Shown here: positions 24,226-34,272 of the stretch, piece by piece
Numbering within the stretch: the stretch's first letter is position 1
Layout of the letters: the number at the start of each line of letters is the position of its first letter
Assembly (NCBI GenBank): GCA_016125585.1
Contig: WGLL01000011.1
Coordinates: 124,001 to 188,000 of the forward strand
Length of the DNA stretch: 64,000 nucleotides
From: Caulobacter sp.
Lineage (GTDB): Bacteria; Pseudomonadota; Alphaproteobacteria; Caulobacterales; Caulobacteraceae
Reading direction: 5' to 3'
The notes under the pieces: model-generated
Seen by the model: only the letters and a program-made list of their open reading frames with translations
Database searches by the model: none
Told to the model about the DNA's origin: nothing
Position numbers and translations under genes: made by a program

Positions 24226-26049
24226 TCAGAATGAAAACTTGAATCCGGTGTCGTTGTCGAAGTTCTGCATGATCACGTGGATCGCCAGTTGATCCGACAG
24301 TTTCGAGGGATCGTCTTCCTTCTTCCGCTTCTTTCGGGGAGCGTCACGCTTGTTCCGCTTCTGCGCCTCCGTCAGCGGGACAACGTAGTTGAACGCGTCC
24401 GACGGCACGAATTCCTGTGCATTTCGCAGGCGGTCAAACCCGCTTCCGAACGCAAGGAGGCCGCGCTCGAACGAAGCAATGGAGATCTTGTGTTCCGACA
24501 ACTCTTTGGCGAGTTCCGTGGCCAGGGGACGGACCAACGCCTTGCGCCTGGATATCGACGCGTTGCCAAACTTGGGTATCCCGCTGAATTGTCTCCGTGT
24601 CTTGGTGCTGGGGGCTTTGAAGGCGACCTTGGGTTTCGCCACCACCAGCGGTGAGCCCAGAAAGGTCGTCTGGCCTCGTGGGACAGCCTGAATCGAGCTG
24701 AAGGTATGCCTGCGCTTTCGCCCCGTTCCCACCCCCTGGCCCGACAGCGGCGTGTCGGTCAGCGTGTCCATCGACCAGTTCGTGGAATCGAGGTGAAGGG
24801 TGGTGTTGGGTTCGGCCTTGAGGACGTCATCCTCCGAAGCCATGTAGCCGGCCTGCGTCGAGGAGCCATCATGCAGGATGCTCTCGTGGGCGAATTCCCA
24901 ATCGTCGCTATTGGTGTCCGTGGAAGCGATCCAGCGGGAAGGCACGCGTGAGGTCAGCGTGACCTTGTCCGGGGCCGTGCTGCTCACCAGCAGCGGATTG
25001 ATCAGCAACTGTGCAATCACCTGATTCTTGTCGACCTCGTAGGTGTCACTGGGATAGGCGACCGAAACCTTCATCGTCCAGTTGGGACGCTTTCCCGGCT
25101 TGCCGCCGACCTTGAGCCGCGTTCCGCCCTTGCCAATTTTTTCGATCATCCGATAGACGGGCGAATTCAATGTGCGGCGTTGCGGCGCGAAGTTGCCGCC
25201 GAAATAGCTGCGGTCCCCCAGGATCTGGTCGGCGATCAGATGCCCGCCCTCGAAGTCGTACTTGGCGACGCTCGGTGTCTTGGTCAGCAGTTCCTCGATG
25301 TTGCCGAGGTTGCCGTATGCGGTCTGCATCGGGTCGCTGACGCGCTTTGCACCATCCCTGATCCCGTCCAGGTCAGCGGTCACGGAGTGGGCTTTCGGGC
25401 AGCTTTCCTTCAGTTGCTGGATGGTCGGCTTCAGGACTTTTTCGACCGTAATGAAACGATCCACGACATAGGGAACCGACAGTCCAAGCTGATCGGCGAT
25501 CTCCTTCCAGGGAGTCGGCTTTTCGACAGAGGTGTCCTCGGCGACACTGTTGGTCATCTGAAGCTGATCAACGGCGCCGGACGGATTGGCCGGCCCCAGC
25601 GCCGAAGCGAACAGGTCTTCCGCCGATCGATTGCTCGCAACCCTGCTGGCGACCTGATCAGCCAGGCGTTCGCGAGCGTCGCCCTGAACGCCCACCCCAT
25701 GCCGCACACCGCCCCCGCCGTGGGTCTGATCGACAATGTGCGCGGCTTCGTGGGCCGCGGTCCTCAGATCGGGAAACCGGCCGAAGGCGACCTGTCCGGC
25801 CTTGACGTAGGCGTGGGCCTGCAGCTGGCCGGCCGCCGCCCGTGCGGTCGGACCGAAGTGAGCGGCGAGACCGCTCGGCGCATAGGCTCCAAAGGCCGCC
25901 TGGATCCGCTCGGAATGTGGAAAGGGCGAAGGGGGCGAGGACAATCCTCGCGCGGCGGTCTGGTGCAGCGTCCGCGCTTCGCCTTTCGTGCGGTTGGGGT
26001 CCAGGGCGGCCTGCTGCGTCGAGCGGGACGCCAGAACCGGACCGGTCAC
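24226..26049 (-). CDS. Candidate eCIS toxin: DUF4157 domain plus nuclease-like domain
   Basis: 607 residues from GTG at 26049, chosen because GGGGAGG lies 5 bases upstream; the frame stays open to a TTG at 26157 with no ribosome site. Residues 40-110 are a DUF4157 ('eCIS core') domain: LAAHFGPTARAAAGQLQAHA then FGRFPDLRTAAHEAAHIVDQ, with the zinc-protease-type HEAAH at 100-104. DUF4157 marks eCIS-associated toxins. Residues 265-300 read FEGGHLIADQILG...GGNFAPQRRTLN, resembling the GHLIA...NLVPQ...N active site of DNA/RNA non-specific endonucleases (candidate H270, N295). Residues 564-577 (KRNKRDAPRKKRKK) are a basic cluster. It lies between the cap and ATPase genes. Nuclease activity is inferred. 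Confidence 0.75.
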   Translation of the reverse strand: MTGPVLASRSTQQAALDPNRTKGEARTLHQTAARGLSSPPSPFPHSERIQAAFGAYAPSGLAAHFGPTARAAAGQLQAHAYVKAGQVAFGRFPDLRTAAHEAAHIVDQTHGGGGVRHGVGVQGDARERLADQVASRVASNRSAEDLFASALGPANPSGAVDQLQMTNSVAEDTSVEKPTPWKEIADQLGLSVPYVVDRFITVEKVLKPTIQQLKESCPKAHSVTADLDGIRDGAKRVSDPMQTAYGNLGNIEELLTKTPSVAKYDFEGGHLIADQILGDRSYFGGNFAPQRRTLNSPVYRMIEKIGKGGTRLKVGGKPGKRPNWTMKVSVAYPSDTYEVDKNQVIAQLLINPLLVSSTAPDKVTLTSRVPSRWIASTDTNSDDWEFAHESILHDGSSTQAGYMASEDDVLKAEPNTTLHLDSTNWSMDTLTDTPLSGQGVGTGRKRRHTFSSIQAVPRGQTTFLGSPLVVAKPKVAFKAPSTKTRRQFSGIPKFGNASISRRKALVRPLATELAKELSEHKISIASFERGLLAFGSGFDRLRNAQEFVPSDAFNYVVPLTEAQKRNKRDAPRKKRKKEDDPSKLSDQLAIHVIMQNFDNDTGFKFSF

Positions 26050-26246
26050 GCCGGCCTCCCCGGCAGCGCGCTCGAGATCAGGGCGACGCGGGTAGGTGGG
26101 CTGCGAACGGACATCGGGGCCATGCCGGCAGTCTAGCAAATTCGTGCTGACCGGCAATCGTCATAATCTAGCGCTTGGGTTGATCTGCATCGCCTGACCC
26201 GACAGTCTGTGCCCACCGACCCGCCAGGAAATGGAACAGGCCGAAG

Positions 26247-28208
<1,962 letters not shown>

Positions 28209-28227
28209 GGCGCGCGGTCCGGACGGC

Positions 28228-28440
28228 TCAGCTGTGCAGACGATGAGCCGACGGCGACATCGGCTGACCGCGCGCCGCCGGGGCGGTCCAACGGTCGCTC
28301 TTGCGGCGACGGATCGAGTCGTGGAGGCAGTCGGCGAGGTCGAGCAACTGGTCGTCTCCGCAGAGGGCGGCCGCAGCCGCCAGCTGCTCACGCAGACGCT
28401 CGAAGGTCTCGTCATTCAATCGATGATGTTGGCTTCCCAT
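28228..28440 (-). CDS. Small hypothetical protein
   Basis: 70 residues from ATG at 28440, with AGGAG 6 bases before it, which is the main support. MGSQHHRLNDETFERLREQL, then a helical ALCGDDQLLDLADCLHDSIR segment with two cysteines, and a loose basic tail. No family recognised. It converges with the ATPase gene (20-base gap). It could belong to the injection locus or to the neighbouring membrane-protein gene. It is not certain to be translated. Confidence 0.45.
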   Translation of the reverse strand: MGSQHHRLNDETFERLREQLAAAAALCGDDQLLDLADCLHDSIRRRKSDRWTAPAARGQPMSPSAHRLHS

Positions 28441-28516
28441 GTCGGACTCCTGACCAAACAACAGCCAGGACGGGAAAATGTTCCATGGTTCGCGGCGGCG
28501 CGGCAGGGCTGCGCTG

Positions 28517-29095
28517 CTATCCGTTCGAGCGGGGCAGACCGGGGGCGAAGGCCTCGGCGGTTATCGCCGCCTGCCGCGGCCGGGCGCGGATCGCCCAGAG
28601 GGCGGCCGTCGGCAGGCTGACCGCGATCAGGGCCAGCTTGATCAGAACGACCCCTGGCAGCGGGAGAGGCAGGGCGATCAGCACCAGGATCATCGCCCCG
28701 AGCCCGAGCACCATGAACAGGAGCTGGCCGGCATAGCCGCCCGGACTGGCGCCGACCCAGCCCCGCGCCTCCGGCGCTGCGGCGCCAACCCGTTCAATGA
28801 CCGCCAGGGCGAAGGGCCTGAAGCTTGCGGACCGGTCCTCGAAATCGCCGGCCTTGCGGAAATGGCTGTTGTCGATGGTCAGCCGGCGCCCCTGGCGGGT
28901 GCGGATTTCGATCAGATGACGCCAGGGTTTCCACTTTGTCGGGGCGAAGGCGGCCCGCAGGCTGGTGACGTCGCGCCACAGGATCGTCAGGCTCTCGCCG
29001 CCGGGTTGGATCCAGACCAGCGCCTGGGGTTCGACTCGCCACTGATGCTCGCCGCGTTCGAAGACGGTTTCGCGTTTCGCATAGGTGGTCGTCAT
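28517..29095 (-). CDS. Membrane protein with PH-like cytoplasmic domain
   Basis: 192 residues from ATG at 29095, preceded by GAGAGGG. The N-terminal ~100 residues are beta-rich with WRVEPQALVWIQPGGES, LTILWRDVTSLRAAF, HLIEIRTRQGRRLTIDNSHF, a layout like bacterial PH-like domains. Two hydrophobic segments follow (LLFMVLGLGAMILVLIALPL and VVLIKLALIAVSLPTAALWA), then a short basic tail. No catalytic motif. Function unknown; probably a membrane-anchored binding domain. Confidence 0.6.
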   Translation of the reverse strand: MTTTYAKRETVFERGEHQWRVEPQALVWIQPGGESLTILWRDVTSLRAAFAPTKWKPWRHLIEIRTRQGRRLTIDNSHFRKAGDFEDRSASFRPFALAVIERVGAAAPEARGWVGASPGGYAGQLLFMVLGLGAMILVLIALPLPLPGVVLIKLALIAVSLPTAALWAIRARPRQAAITAEAFAPGLPRSNG

Positions 29096-29259
29096 GCAAC
29101 GCCCTCTCGCCACGCCTGCCGGTCGACCCTCCCAGCCGATCCCGTGCCAGCATCCTAGGGGTTACCCGGCGGTCCGCGCCTCGTCCGAAAAGGGGGGAGG
29201 GCGCTTGTCCTCTGCGAAGCCGGCGTCCTAGATGATCAAGAATCGGGGGGCGTTGCCGG

Positions 29260-30627
29260 ATGACGGGCGAGAGACACAGCAACTGGCGGGTCGCCGCCTT
29301 TTCGGCGCCCTGCATCCCCCTGGCGGCGATGCTGCTGCCGGTCTCGGTCTATCTGCCCAACTATTACTCCCGGGACCTGGGGGTCTCGCTCAGCGGGGTG
29401 GCCTGGGCGTTCGCCACGGTGCGGCTGTTCGACCTGTTCTTCGATCCGGCGCTGGGCCTGCTCATGGACCGGACCAACACGCGATTTGGCCGGTTCAGAC
29501 CCTTCGTGGTGCTGGGGGCGCCGATCACCCTGATCGCCATCTACATGCTGTTCATGGCCCAGCCCGGGATCAGCCCCGGCTACATCCTGGCCTGGCTGAT
29601 CGTCGCCTTTGTCGGCCAGTCCACCACCCAGCTTGGCCACATGTCCTGGGCGGCCCAGGCGGCGGCGGAGTATCATGAGCGCTCGCGCATCTACGGCTGG
29701 TGGCAGGCCTTTACGGTGACCGGCATGCTGCTGATCCTGACCTTGCCGGTGATCGTGGCCAGGCTCGGCGGGAGCGACGTCGAGGGCATTCAGGCGATGG
29801 GCTGGTTTGTCATTGCGACCATGCCGATCGGCATCGCCCTGGCCCTGTTCGCCATGCCCGAACCCCCGGTCCGGGCGGCCCATGCGGTGGTCAGGCTGGG
29901 CCAGTACTGGCAGATGATCCGGCAGATCAATGTCCTGCGCCTGCTGGGGACTGACATCCTGATGGGCACCGCGGTCGCCATCGCCGCCTCGCTGCTGTTC
30001 TTCTATTTCGAGGCTGTCAGGGGCTTTGGCAGGGCGGCGACCTCGCAGCTGCTGCTGATCTATTTTGTCGGCGCCCTCTGCGGGGCGCCGATCTGGTCGC
30101 GTCTGGCCCTGAGGATCGGCAAGCACCGGGCCCTGATGACCGCCGCGATTGTCTATGCCGCGGCCCAGACCTCGGTTCTGATCCCGACCAGCAACCTGAT
30201 CTCGGTGCTGGTGGTGATGTTTCTGGCAGGGCTGCCGTTCTCGGCAGGGTCGATCCTGCTGAAGGCGATGATGGCCGATGTCGGCGACGAGGTTCGGCTG
30301 CGGACGGGCGTGGACCAGACCGGCATGCTGTTCTCCCTGCTGACCGGGTCGATCAAGATCGGCTCGACGGTGGCGGTGTTCGGCAGTTTCCAGCTGCTGG
30401 GCGCGGCGGGTTTCGAGGCGAGGGCCGGGGCGCAGAACGGGCCGGACGCCCTGACGGCCTTGAGCCTGACCTTTGCGGTCATCCCGGCGACCATGGGGTT
30501 GCTGGCCGCCTGGTTGATCAGCGGGCACGGGATGGACTCCGCCGCCCACGCCGAGATCCGGCGGGAGCTGGATGCGCGGGACGATCTCGAGGACATCCAG
30601 CAGCGCCTACCGGGCGGGGGCGACTGA
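29260..30627 (+). CDS. GPH-family sugar:cation symporter
   Basis: 455 residues with about 12 membrane helices. The motif LMDRTNTRFGRFRPFVVLGA after helix 2 is the glycoside-pentoside-hexuronide family signature (D-R-T-x-x-R-x-GRFRP). The second half has VGDEVRLRTGVDQTGMLFSL, also family-typical. GPH carriers import glycosides with Na+ or H+. No glycosidase is adjacent, so the substrate is unknown; the next gene is a dioxygenase. The cytoplasmic C-terminus (IRRELDARDDLEDIQQRLPG) is common in this subgroup. Confidence 0.85.
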   Translation: MTGERHSNWRVAAFSAPCIPLAAMLLPVSVYLPNYYSRDLGVSLSGVAWAFATVRLFDLFFDPALGLLMDRTNTRFGRFRPFVVLGAPITLIAIYMLFMAQPGISPGYILAWLIVAFVGQSTTQLGHMSWAAQAAAEYHERSRIYGWWQAFTVTGMLLILTLPVIVARLGGSDVEGIQAMGWFVIATMPIGIALALFAMPEPPVRAAHAVVRLGQYWQMIRQINVLRLLGTDILMGTAVAIAASLLFFYFEAVRGFGRAATSQLLLIYFVGALCGAPIWSRLALRIGKHRALMTAAIVYAAAQTSVLIPTSNLISVLVVMFLAGLPFSAGSILLKAMMADVGDEVRLRTGVDQTGMLFSLLTGSIKIGSTVAVFGSFQLLGAAGFEARAGAQNGPDALTALSLTFAVIPATMGLLAAWLISGHGMDSAAHAEIRRELDARDDLEDIQQRLPGGGD

Positions 30628-30658
30628 GCCCCTTCGCAAGCGCCGGGTCGAGTCTATA

Positions 30659-30672
30659 GTGGTTCAAACCAC
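30659..30672. promoter_or_regulatory. Palindromic operator-like site before the dioxygenase gene
   Basis: GTGGTTCAAACCAC is a perfect 6-bp inverted repeat with a 2-base centre, ending 15 bases before the ATG of the TauD-family gene, right after TCTATA, which could be a -10 element. A TGGTxxxxACCA core resembles FadR/GntR-type operators. No such regulator gene is in the window. Confidence 0.35.
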
Positions 30673-30687
30673 AGGGAGACGCCGTCC

Positions 30688-31542
30688 ATGACCCGCTCGA
30701 ACGTGCTCGAGATCGAGCCCCTGACGCCGGCCATCGGGGCGGTGCTGCGCGGGGTCAATCTGGCCGAGCGGGCCAGCGACGACCTGATCGGCGACATCCG
30801 CGCCGCTCTGCTGAAGCACCAGGTGATCTTCTTCGAGGGCCAGGACTTCACGCCGGGCCAGCAGCGGGACTTCGCCGCCCGGTTCGGCGACCTGCACGTC
30901 CACCCCCTCTATGACCGCAACGACGATCATCCCGAGATCATGATCATCGACAATCACGTCGATAATCCCACCGACAACAACTTCTGGCACACTGACGTCA
31001 CCTTCATCGACACCCCGCCGATGGGCTCGATCCTGGCGGCGCGGCAACTGCCGCCGACCGGCGGGGACACCATGTGGGCCTCGATGACCGCCGCCTACAA
31101 CGCTCTCTCTCCGGCGATGCAGAAATTCCTGCAGGGCCTTGAGGCGGTGCATGATTTCGCCTTCGCCTTCACCGCCGACGGCATCGCCGGCTCCCAGGCC
31201 GGGCGGGAACGCTACGAGAAGGCGGTCGCGGCCAACCCGCCGGTGATCCATCCGGTCATCCGCACCCATCCCGAGACCGGCGAGCCCGGCATCTTCGTCA
31301 ATTCGGTCTTCACCCGCCGGATCAAGGGCCTGCGGCGCGAGGAAAGCCAGGCGTTGATGACCTTCCTCAACGCCCACATCCAGAAGCCGGAGTTCACCGT
31401 CCGCTGGCGCTGGCGGCCGGGCGACGTGGCCTTCTGGGACAACCGCAACACCCAGCACCGCGCCGTCGACGACTTCCTGCCGCATCGCCGGATAATGACC
31501 CGCGCCACGGTGCTGGGCGACAAGCCGGTGTTTCGCCCGTGA
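30688..31542 (+). CDS. TauD/TfdA-family Fe(II)/2-oxoglutarate dioxygenase
   Basis: 284 residues. The facial triad is visible: H101 and D103 in FWHTDVTF and the distal H257 in NRNTQHRAVDDF, with the 2-oxoglutarate-binding Arg in RRIMTRATVLGD. The opening (LEIEPLTPAIGAVLRGVNLA) and KHQVIFFEGQDFTPGQQRDF are TauD-like. Members hydroxylate taurine, other sulfonates, 2,4-D or similar compounds, releasing sulfite or aldehyde. Its substrate cannot be read from sequence; the nearby cysteine/cysteate lyase makes a sulfur compound attractive. Overlaps the next gene by 4 bases. Confidence 0.87.
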   Translation: MTRSNVLEIEPLTPAIGAVLRGVNLAERASDDLIGDIRAALLKHQVIFFEGQDFTPGQQRDFAARFGDLHVHPLYDRNDDHPEIMIIDNHVDNPTDNNFWHTDVTFIDTPPMGSILAARQLPPTGGDTMWASMTAAYNALSPAMQKFLQGLEAVHDFAFAFTADGIAGSQAGRERYEKAVAANPPVIHPVIRTHPETGEPGIFVNSVFTRRIKGLRREESQALMTFLNAHIQKPEFTVRWRWRPGDVAFWDNRNTQHRAVDDFLPHRRIMTRATVLGDKPVFRP

Positions 31543-31931
31543 CCCGGACGGCCAGCTGCGCCTGCGGCGCCCTGACGGCCCGTTGCGAGGGAGAGCCGGT
31601 GCGGGTCAGCGTCTGCCATTGTCTGGCCTGCCAGCAGCGGACGGGCAGCGCCTTCGGGGCGCAGGCCCGGTTCAACGAGGACCAGGTCACCGTCGAGGGG
31701 CCGAGCCGACAGTGGTCCAGGGTCGGGGATGAGGGCACCTCGGCCACCTTCGAATTCTGTCCGACCTGCGGCGCGACCGTGGTGTGGCGCAATGCCGAGA
31801 TGCCCGGGCTGATCGCGGTGACCCTGGGGGCCTTCGCCGACCCGACCTTCCCGGCGCCGACGCGCACCGTCTATGAATCGCGCGCCCATCCCTGGCTGGA
31901 GCTGCACGGGATCGAGGAGCGCTACGACTAG
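31539..31931 (+). CDS. GFA/CENP-V family zinc protein
   Basis: 130 residues with the family's zinc ligands: CACGALTARC near the start, SVCHCLACQQRTGSAFG, and FCPTCGATV. These match the glutathione-dependent formaldehyde-activating enzyme fold, in which paired zincs are held by Cys residues. Most members have no proven reaction; formaldehyde-glutathione condensation is known for only a few. Coupled by overlap to the dioxygenase, it might handle an aldehyde released by that enzyme, which is inference. Confidence 0.82.
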   Translation: MTRTASCACGALTARCEGEPVRVSVCHCLACQQRTGSAFGAQARFNEDQVTVEGPSRQWSRVGDEGTSATFEFCPTCGATVVWRNAEMPGLIAVTLGAFADPTFPAPTRTVYESRAHPWLELHGIEERYD

Positions 31932-31951
31932 CGCCGGACAGGCTCGCGCCT

Positions 31952-32623
31952 CTAGGCCTGGCCCACGCAGGCGGCGACGCAGGCTCTCGCCAGTTCCGCC
32001 GCGCCATCGATCAGGGGCGTGTCCCGATCCGTCGCGGACAAGGCCAGCGGGACCTCGGTGCAGCCGGCGATCACGGCCCCGGCCCCCTGACCTTCCAGGC
32101 CGGCGGCGAGGGCGGCCATCCGTTGGCTGACCTCCGAACCGACGTCGCCGCCCTTGATCCGATAGATCAGCGCCATGAAGGCGTCCTGGTCCTCCGGCGG
32201 GGCCAGCACCGCGGTCAGGCTGCGGGCGGCCAGCCGGGCGGCGTAGAGATCGTTGGCCAGGCGGGTGCCCAGGACCCCGACCCTCGCCGCGCCGGTGGCG
32301 ACCGCGGCGTCGATGGCGACATCGATCAGGTCGATGAGCGGCAGGCCGCTGGCCCGGCGCACATCCTCGGCATGCAGGTGGGCGGTGTTGCAGGGCATGG
32401 CAAGGACCTGGGCCCCGGCGTCGCGCAGGCGCGCGGCCATGTCTCCCAGGACCTTGGCCGCTGCCCCTTCGCCGAAATTGCGGTCGGGCACCTGGGGATT
32501 GAGATCCATGACCACCCGGATGTGGTCCTGGTCGGCGGCGGCCGGGGTCGCGGCCTGCAGCTTGCCGAGGAAATCGAGGGTGGCGGCGGGGCCCATGCCC
32601 CCCAGGACGCCAAGGATCTTCAT
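31952..32623 (-). CDS. Aspartate/glutamate racemase family protein
   Basis: 223 residues from ATG at 32623 (MKILGVLGGMGPAATLDFLG); a start at 32638 that overlaps the preceding stop as ATGA is equally possible and adds 5 residues. Both catalytic cysteines are present: AMPCNTAHLH and AGCTEVPLAL. These cofactor-independent enzymes racemise aspartate or glutamate, and some family members act on other acidic amino acids. It follows a PLP lyase acting on cysteine-like substrates, suggesting an amino-acid stereoisomer or sulfonate pathway. Confidence 0.85.
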   Translation of the reverse strand: MKILGVLGGMGPAATLDFLGKLQAATPAAADQDHIRVVMDLNPQVPDRNFGEGAAAKVLGDMAARLRDAGAQVLAMPCNTAHLHAEDVRRASGLPLIDLIDVAIDAAVATGAARVGVLGTRLANDLYAARLAARSLTAVLAPPEDQDAFMALIYRIKGGDVGSEVSQRMAALAAGLEGQGAGAVIAGCTEVPLALSATDRDTPLIDGAAELARACVAACVGQA

Positions 32624-32634
32624 CGCTTGCCCGC

Positions 32635-33636
32635 TCATGCGAGGGCCGCTTCCAGTTCGCCGTGATAGCCGCTGAGACCCTGGGCGCCGCCGGTATGCAG
32701 GAAGACCACCGTCTCGCCCCTGAAGGCGCCGGCCTTGCTGAGGGCGATCAGGCCCTTGAGCGCCTTGCCGGTATAGACCGGATCGAACAGCAGGCCTTCG
32801 GTGCGGGCGGCCAGGGCCAGGGCGTCGACCACGCCCTGGTCGATCAGGCCATAGCCGGCGCCGACGTAGTCGCAGTCGGCGATCACCTGCTCGCGCGTGA
32901 CCCGGTCGGCGTGGCCGAGGCGGCCAGCCGTCTCCACCGCCAGCTTGAAGACGTTGGCCTCCTGCTTTTCCTTGGGCGCCCGCACCCCGATGCCCAGCAC
33001 AGGCAGGTCGGCGCCGCTGACGGCGAAACCGGCGACGAGACCGGCGTGGGTGCCGGCGCTGCCGGTGGCGGTGACCATCCGGTCCAGCTTCAGCCCCATA
33101 TTGTTGGCCTGGCCGGCCAGTTCCAGCGCGCAATCCACATAGCCCAGGGCCCCGGTGCTGTTGGAGCCGCCGCCGGGGATGACATAGGGACGTTTCCCCT
33201 CGGCCCGCAGCTTGTCGGCGAGCTCGGCCATGGCGGCGTTCATGTCGGTGTCGGCCGACACGGTGCGCATGCCGCCCCCCATCAGCCGGTTCAGCAGGAC
33301 GTTGCCCGAGCCGACATAGTCGGGCGCGCGGTTGCCCGTGCGGTCCTCGAGAATCACCTCGCAAGCCAGCCCGAAGCGGGCGGCGGCGGCGATGGTCTGG
33401 CGCACATGGTTGGACTGCACCGCCCCCTGGGTAATCAGGGTGTCGGCCCCGGCCTCCAGCGCCTCGCCGAGCAGGAATTCCAGCTTGCGGGTCTTGTTGC
33501 CGCCGCCGGCCAGACCGGTGCAGTCGTCACGCTTGACCCACAGATCGATGCCGAGCGCCGCGCCCAGCCGGGGCGCCGGCTCCAGCGGCGTCGGCAGGTG
33601 GGCGAAGCGGGCGCGGGGGAAGCGGGTCAGGTTCAT
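32635..33636 (-). CDS. D-cysteine desulfhydrase / L-cysteate sulfo-lyase family
   Basis: 333 residues of the fold-type II PLP family. The PLP lysine lies in GLAGGGNKTRKLEFLLGEAL, with TQGAVQSNHVRQTIAAAARF and the phosphate-binding loop region VIPGGGSNSTGALGYVDCAL. The family includes D-cysteine desulfhydrase (DcyD), L-cysteate sulfo-lyase (CuyA) and ACC deaminase. DcyD and CuyA give pyruvate and ammonia plus sulfide or sulfite respectively and are hard to tell apart by eye. The start MNLTRFPRARFAHLPTPLEP is standard for both. First gene of a two-gene leftward unit with the racemase. Confidence 0.83.
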   Translation of the reverse strand: MNLTRFPRARFAHLPTPLEPAPRLGAALGIDLWVKRDDCTGLAGGGNKTRKLEFLLGEALEAGADTLITQGAVQSNHVRQTIAAAARFGLACEVILEDRTGNRAPDYVGSGNVLLNRLMGGGMRTVSADTDMNAAMAELADKLRAEGKRPYVIPGGGSNSTGALGYVDCALELAGQANNMGLKLDRMVTATGSAGTHAGLVAGFAVSGADLPVLGIGVRAPKEKQEANVFKLAVETAGRLGHADRVTREQVIADCDYVGAGYGLIDQGVVDALALAARTEGLLFDPVYTGKALKGLIALSKAGAFRGETVVFLHTGGAQGLSGYHGELEAALA

Positions 33637-33708
33637 TTGTCATCCCGGTGTTCGGCGAAACGTGGTAGTCTGGATACGGTCATAACTCGAACACTGGGGA
33701 GGAAACCA

Positions 33709-34272
33709 ATGCCCAGTAGACTCGCGTATGCTGCGGCCGCCGTGACGGCCCTTTCGATGATCGCCTCCACACCCGCCTCCGGCGCCGCCATGATCCTGGG
33801 GCAGGGGCTGGCGACCGTCTGTTCCAAGGCGGCGATCGCCGGTCGCAACGACAAGAAATCCATAGAGACCTGCACCCAGGCGCTGGAGACCCAGGCCATG
33901 GGCCCCCGCGACCGGGCCGGCACCTTCGTCAATCGCGGCATCCTCAAGCTGCGCCGCAAATCCTATGACGAGGCCCGCGTCGACTTCGCCGAGGCCCTGC
34001 GCCTGTCGCCCGATCTCGGCGAGGCCTACGTCAACTGGGGCGCCAGCCTGATCGCCGAGAACCGCTATGCCGAAGGGCTGTCGGAGATCGACCGCGGGAT
34101 GTCGATGGGCGTCGATGAGCCGGAGAAGGCCTGGTTCAACCGCGCCATCGCCTATGAGGGCCTCGGCGATCCGAAGAACGCTTATCTGGCCTATCAGAAG
34201 GCGGTCGAACTGGCGCCCGAATGGCAGGCGCCGCAGCGCCAGCTGACCCGCTTCTCGGTGACCCGCCGTTGA
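33709..34272 (+). CDS. Exported TPR protein 1
   Basis: 187 residues from ATG at 33709 with GGGGAGGAAACC in front. Signal peptide 1-27 (LAYAAAAVTALSMIASTPASG). Two to three tetratricopeptide repeats follow: GTFVNRGILKLRRKSYDEAR, FAEALRLSPDLGEAYVNWGA, AWFNRAIAYEGLGDPKNAYL, YQKAVELAPEW. Two cysteines (TVCSKAAIAG, IETCTQAL) are conserved in the next gene and may form a disulfide in the periplasm. Role unknown; TPR proteins usually scaffold other proteins. Confidence 0.8.
   Translation: MPSRLAYAAAAVTALSMIASTPASGAAMILGQGLATVCSKAAIAGRNDKKSIETCTQALETQAMGPRDRAGTFVNRGILKLRRKSYDEARVDFAEALRLSPDLGEAYVNWGASLIAENRYAEGLSEIDRGMSMGVDEPEKAWFNRAIAYEGLGDPKNAYLAYQKAVELAPEWQAPQRQLTRFSVTRR

Noticed and set aside
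26050..26157. Upstream extension of the toxin gene to TTG at 26157
   Set aside because: No ribosome site in front of the TTG, whereas GTG at 26049 has GGGGAGG at ideal distance. The extension cannot be excluded.
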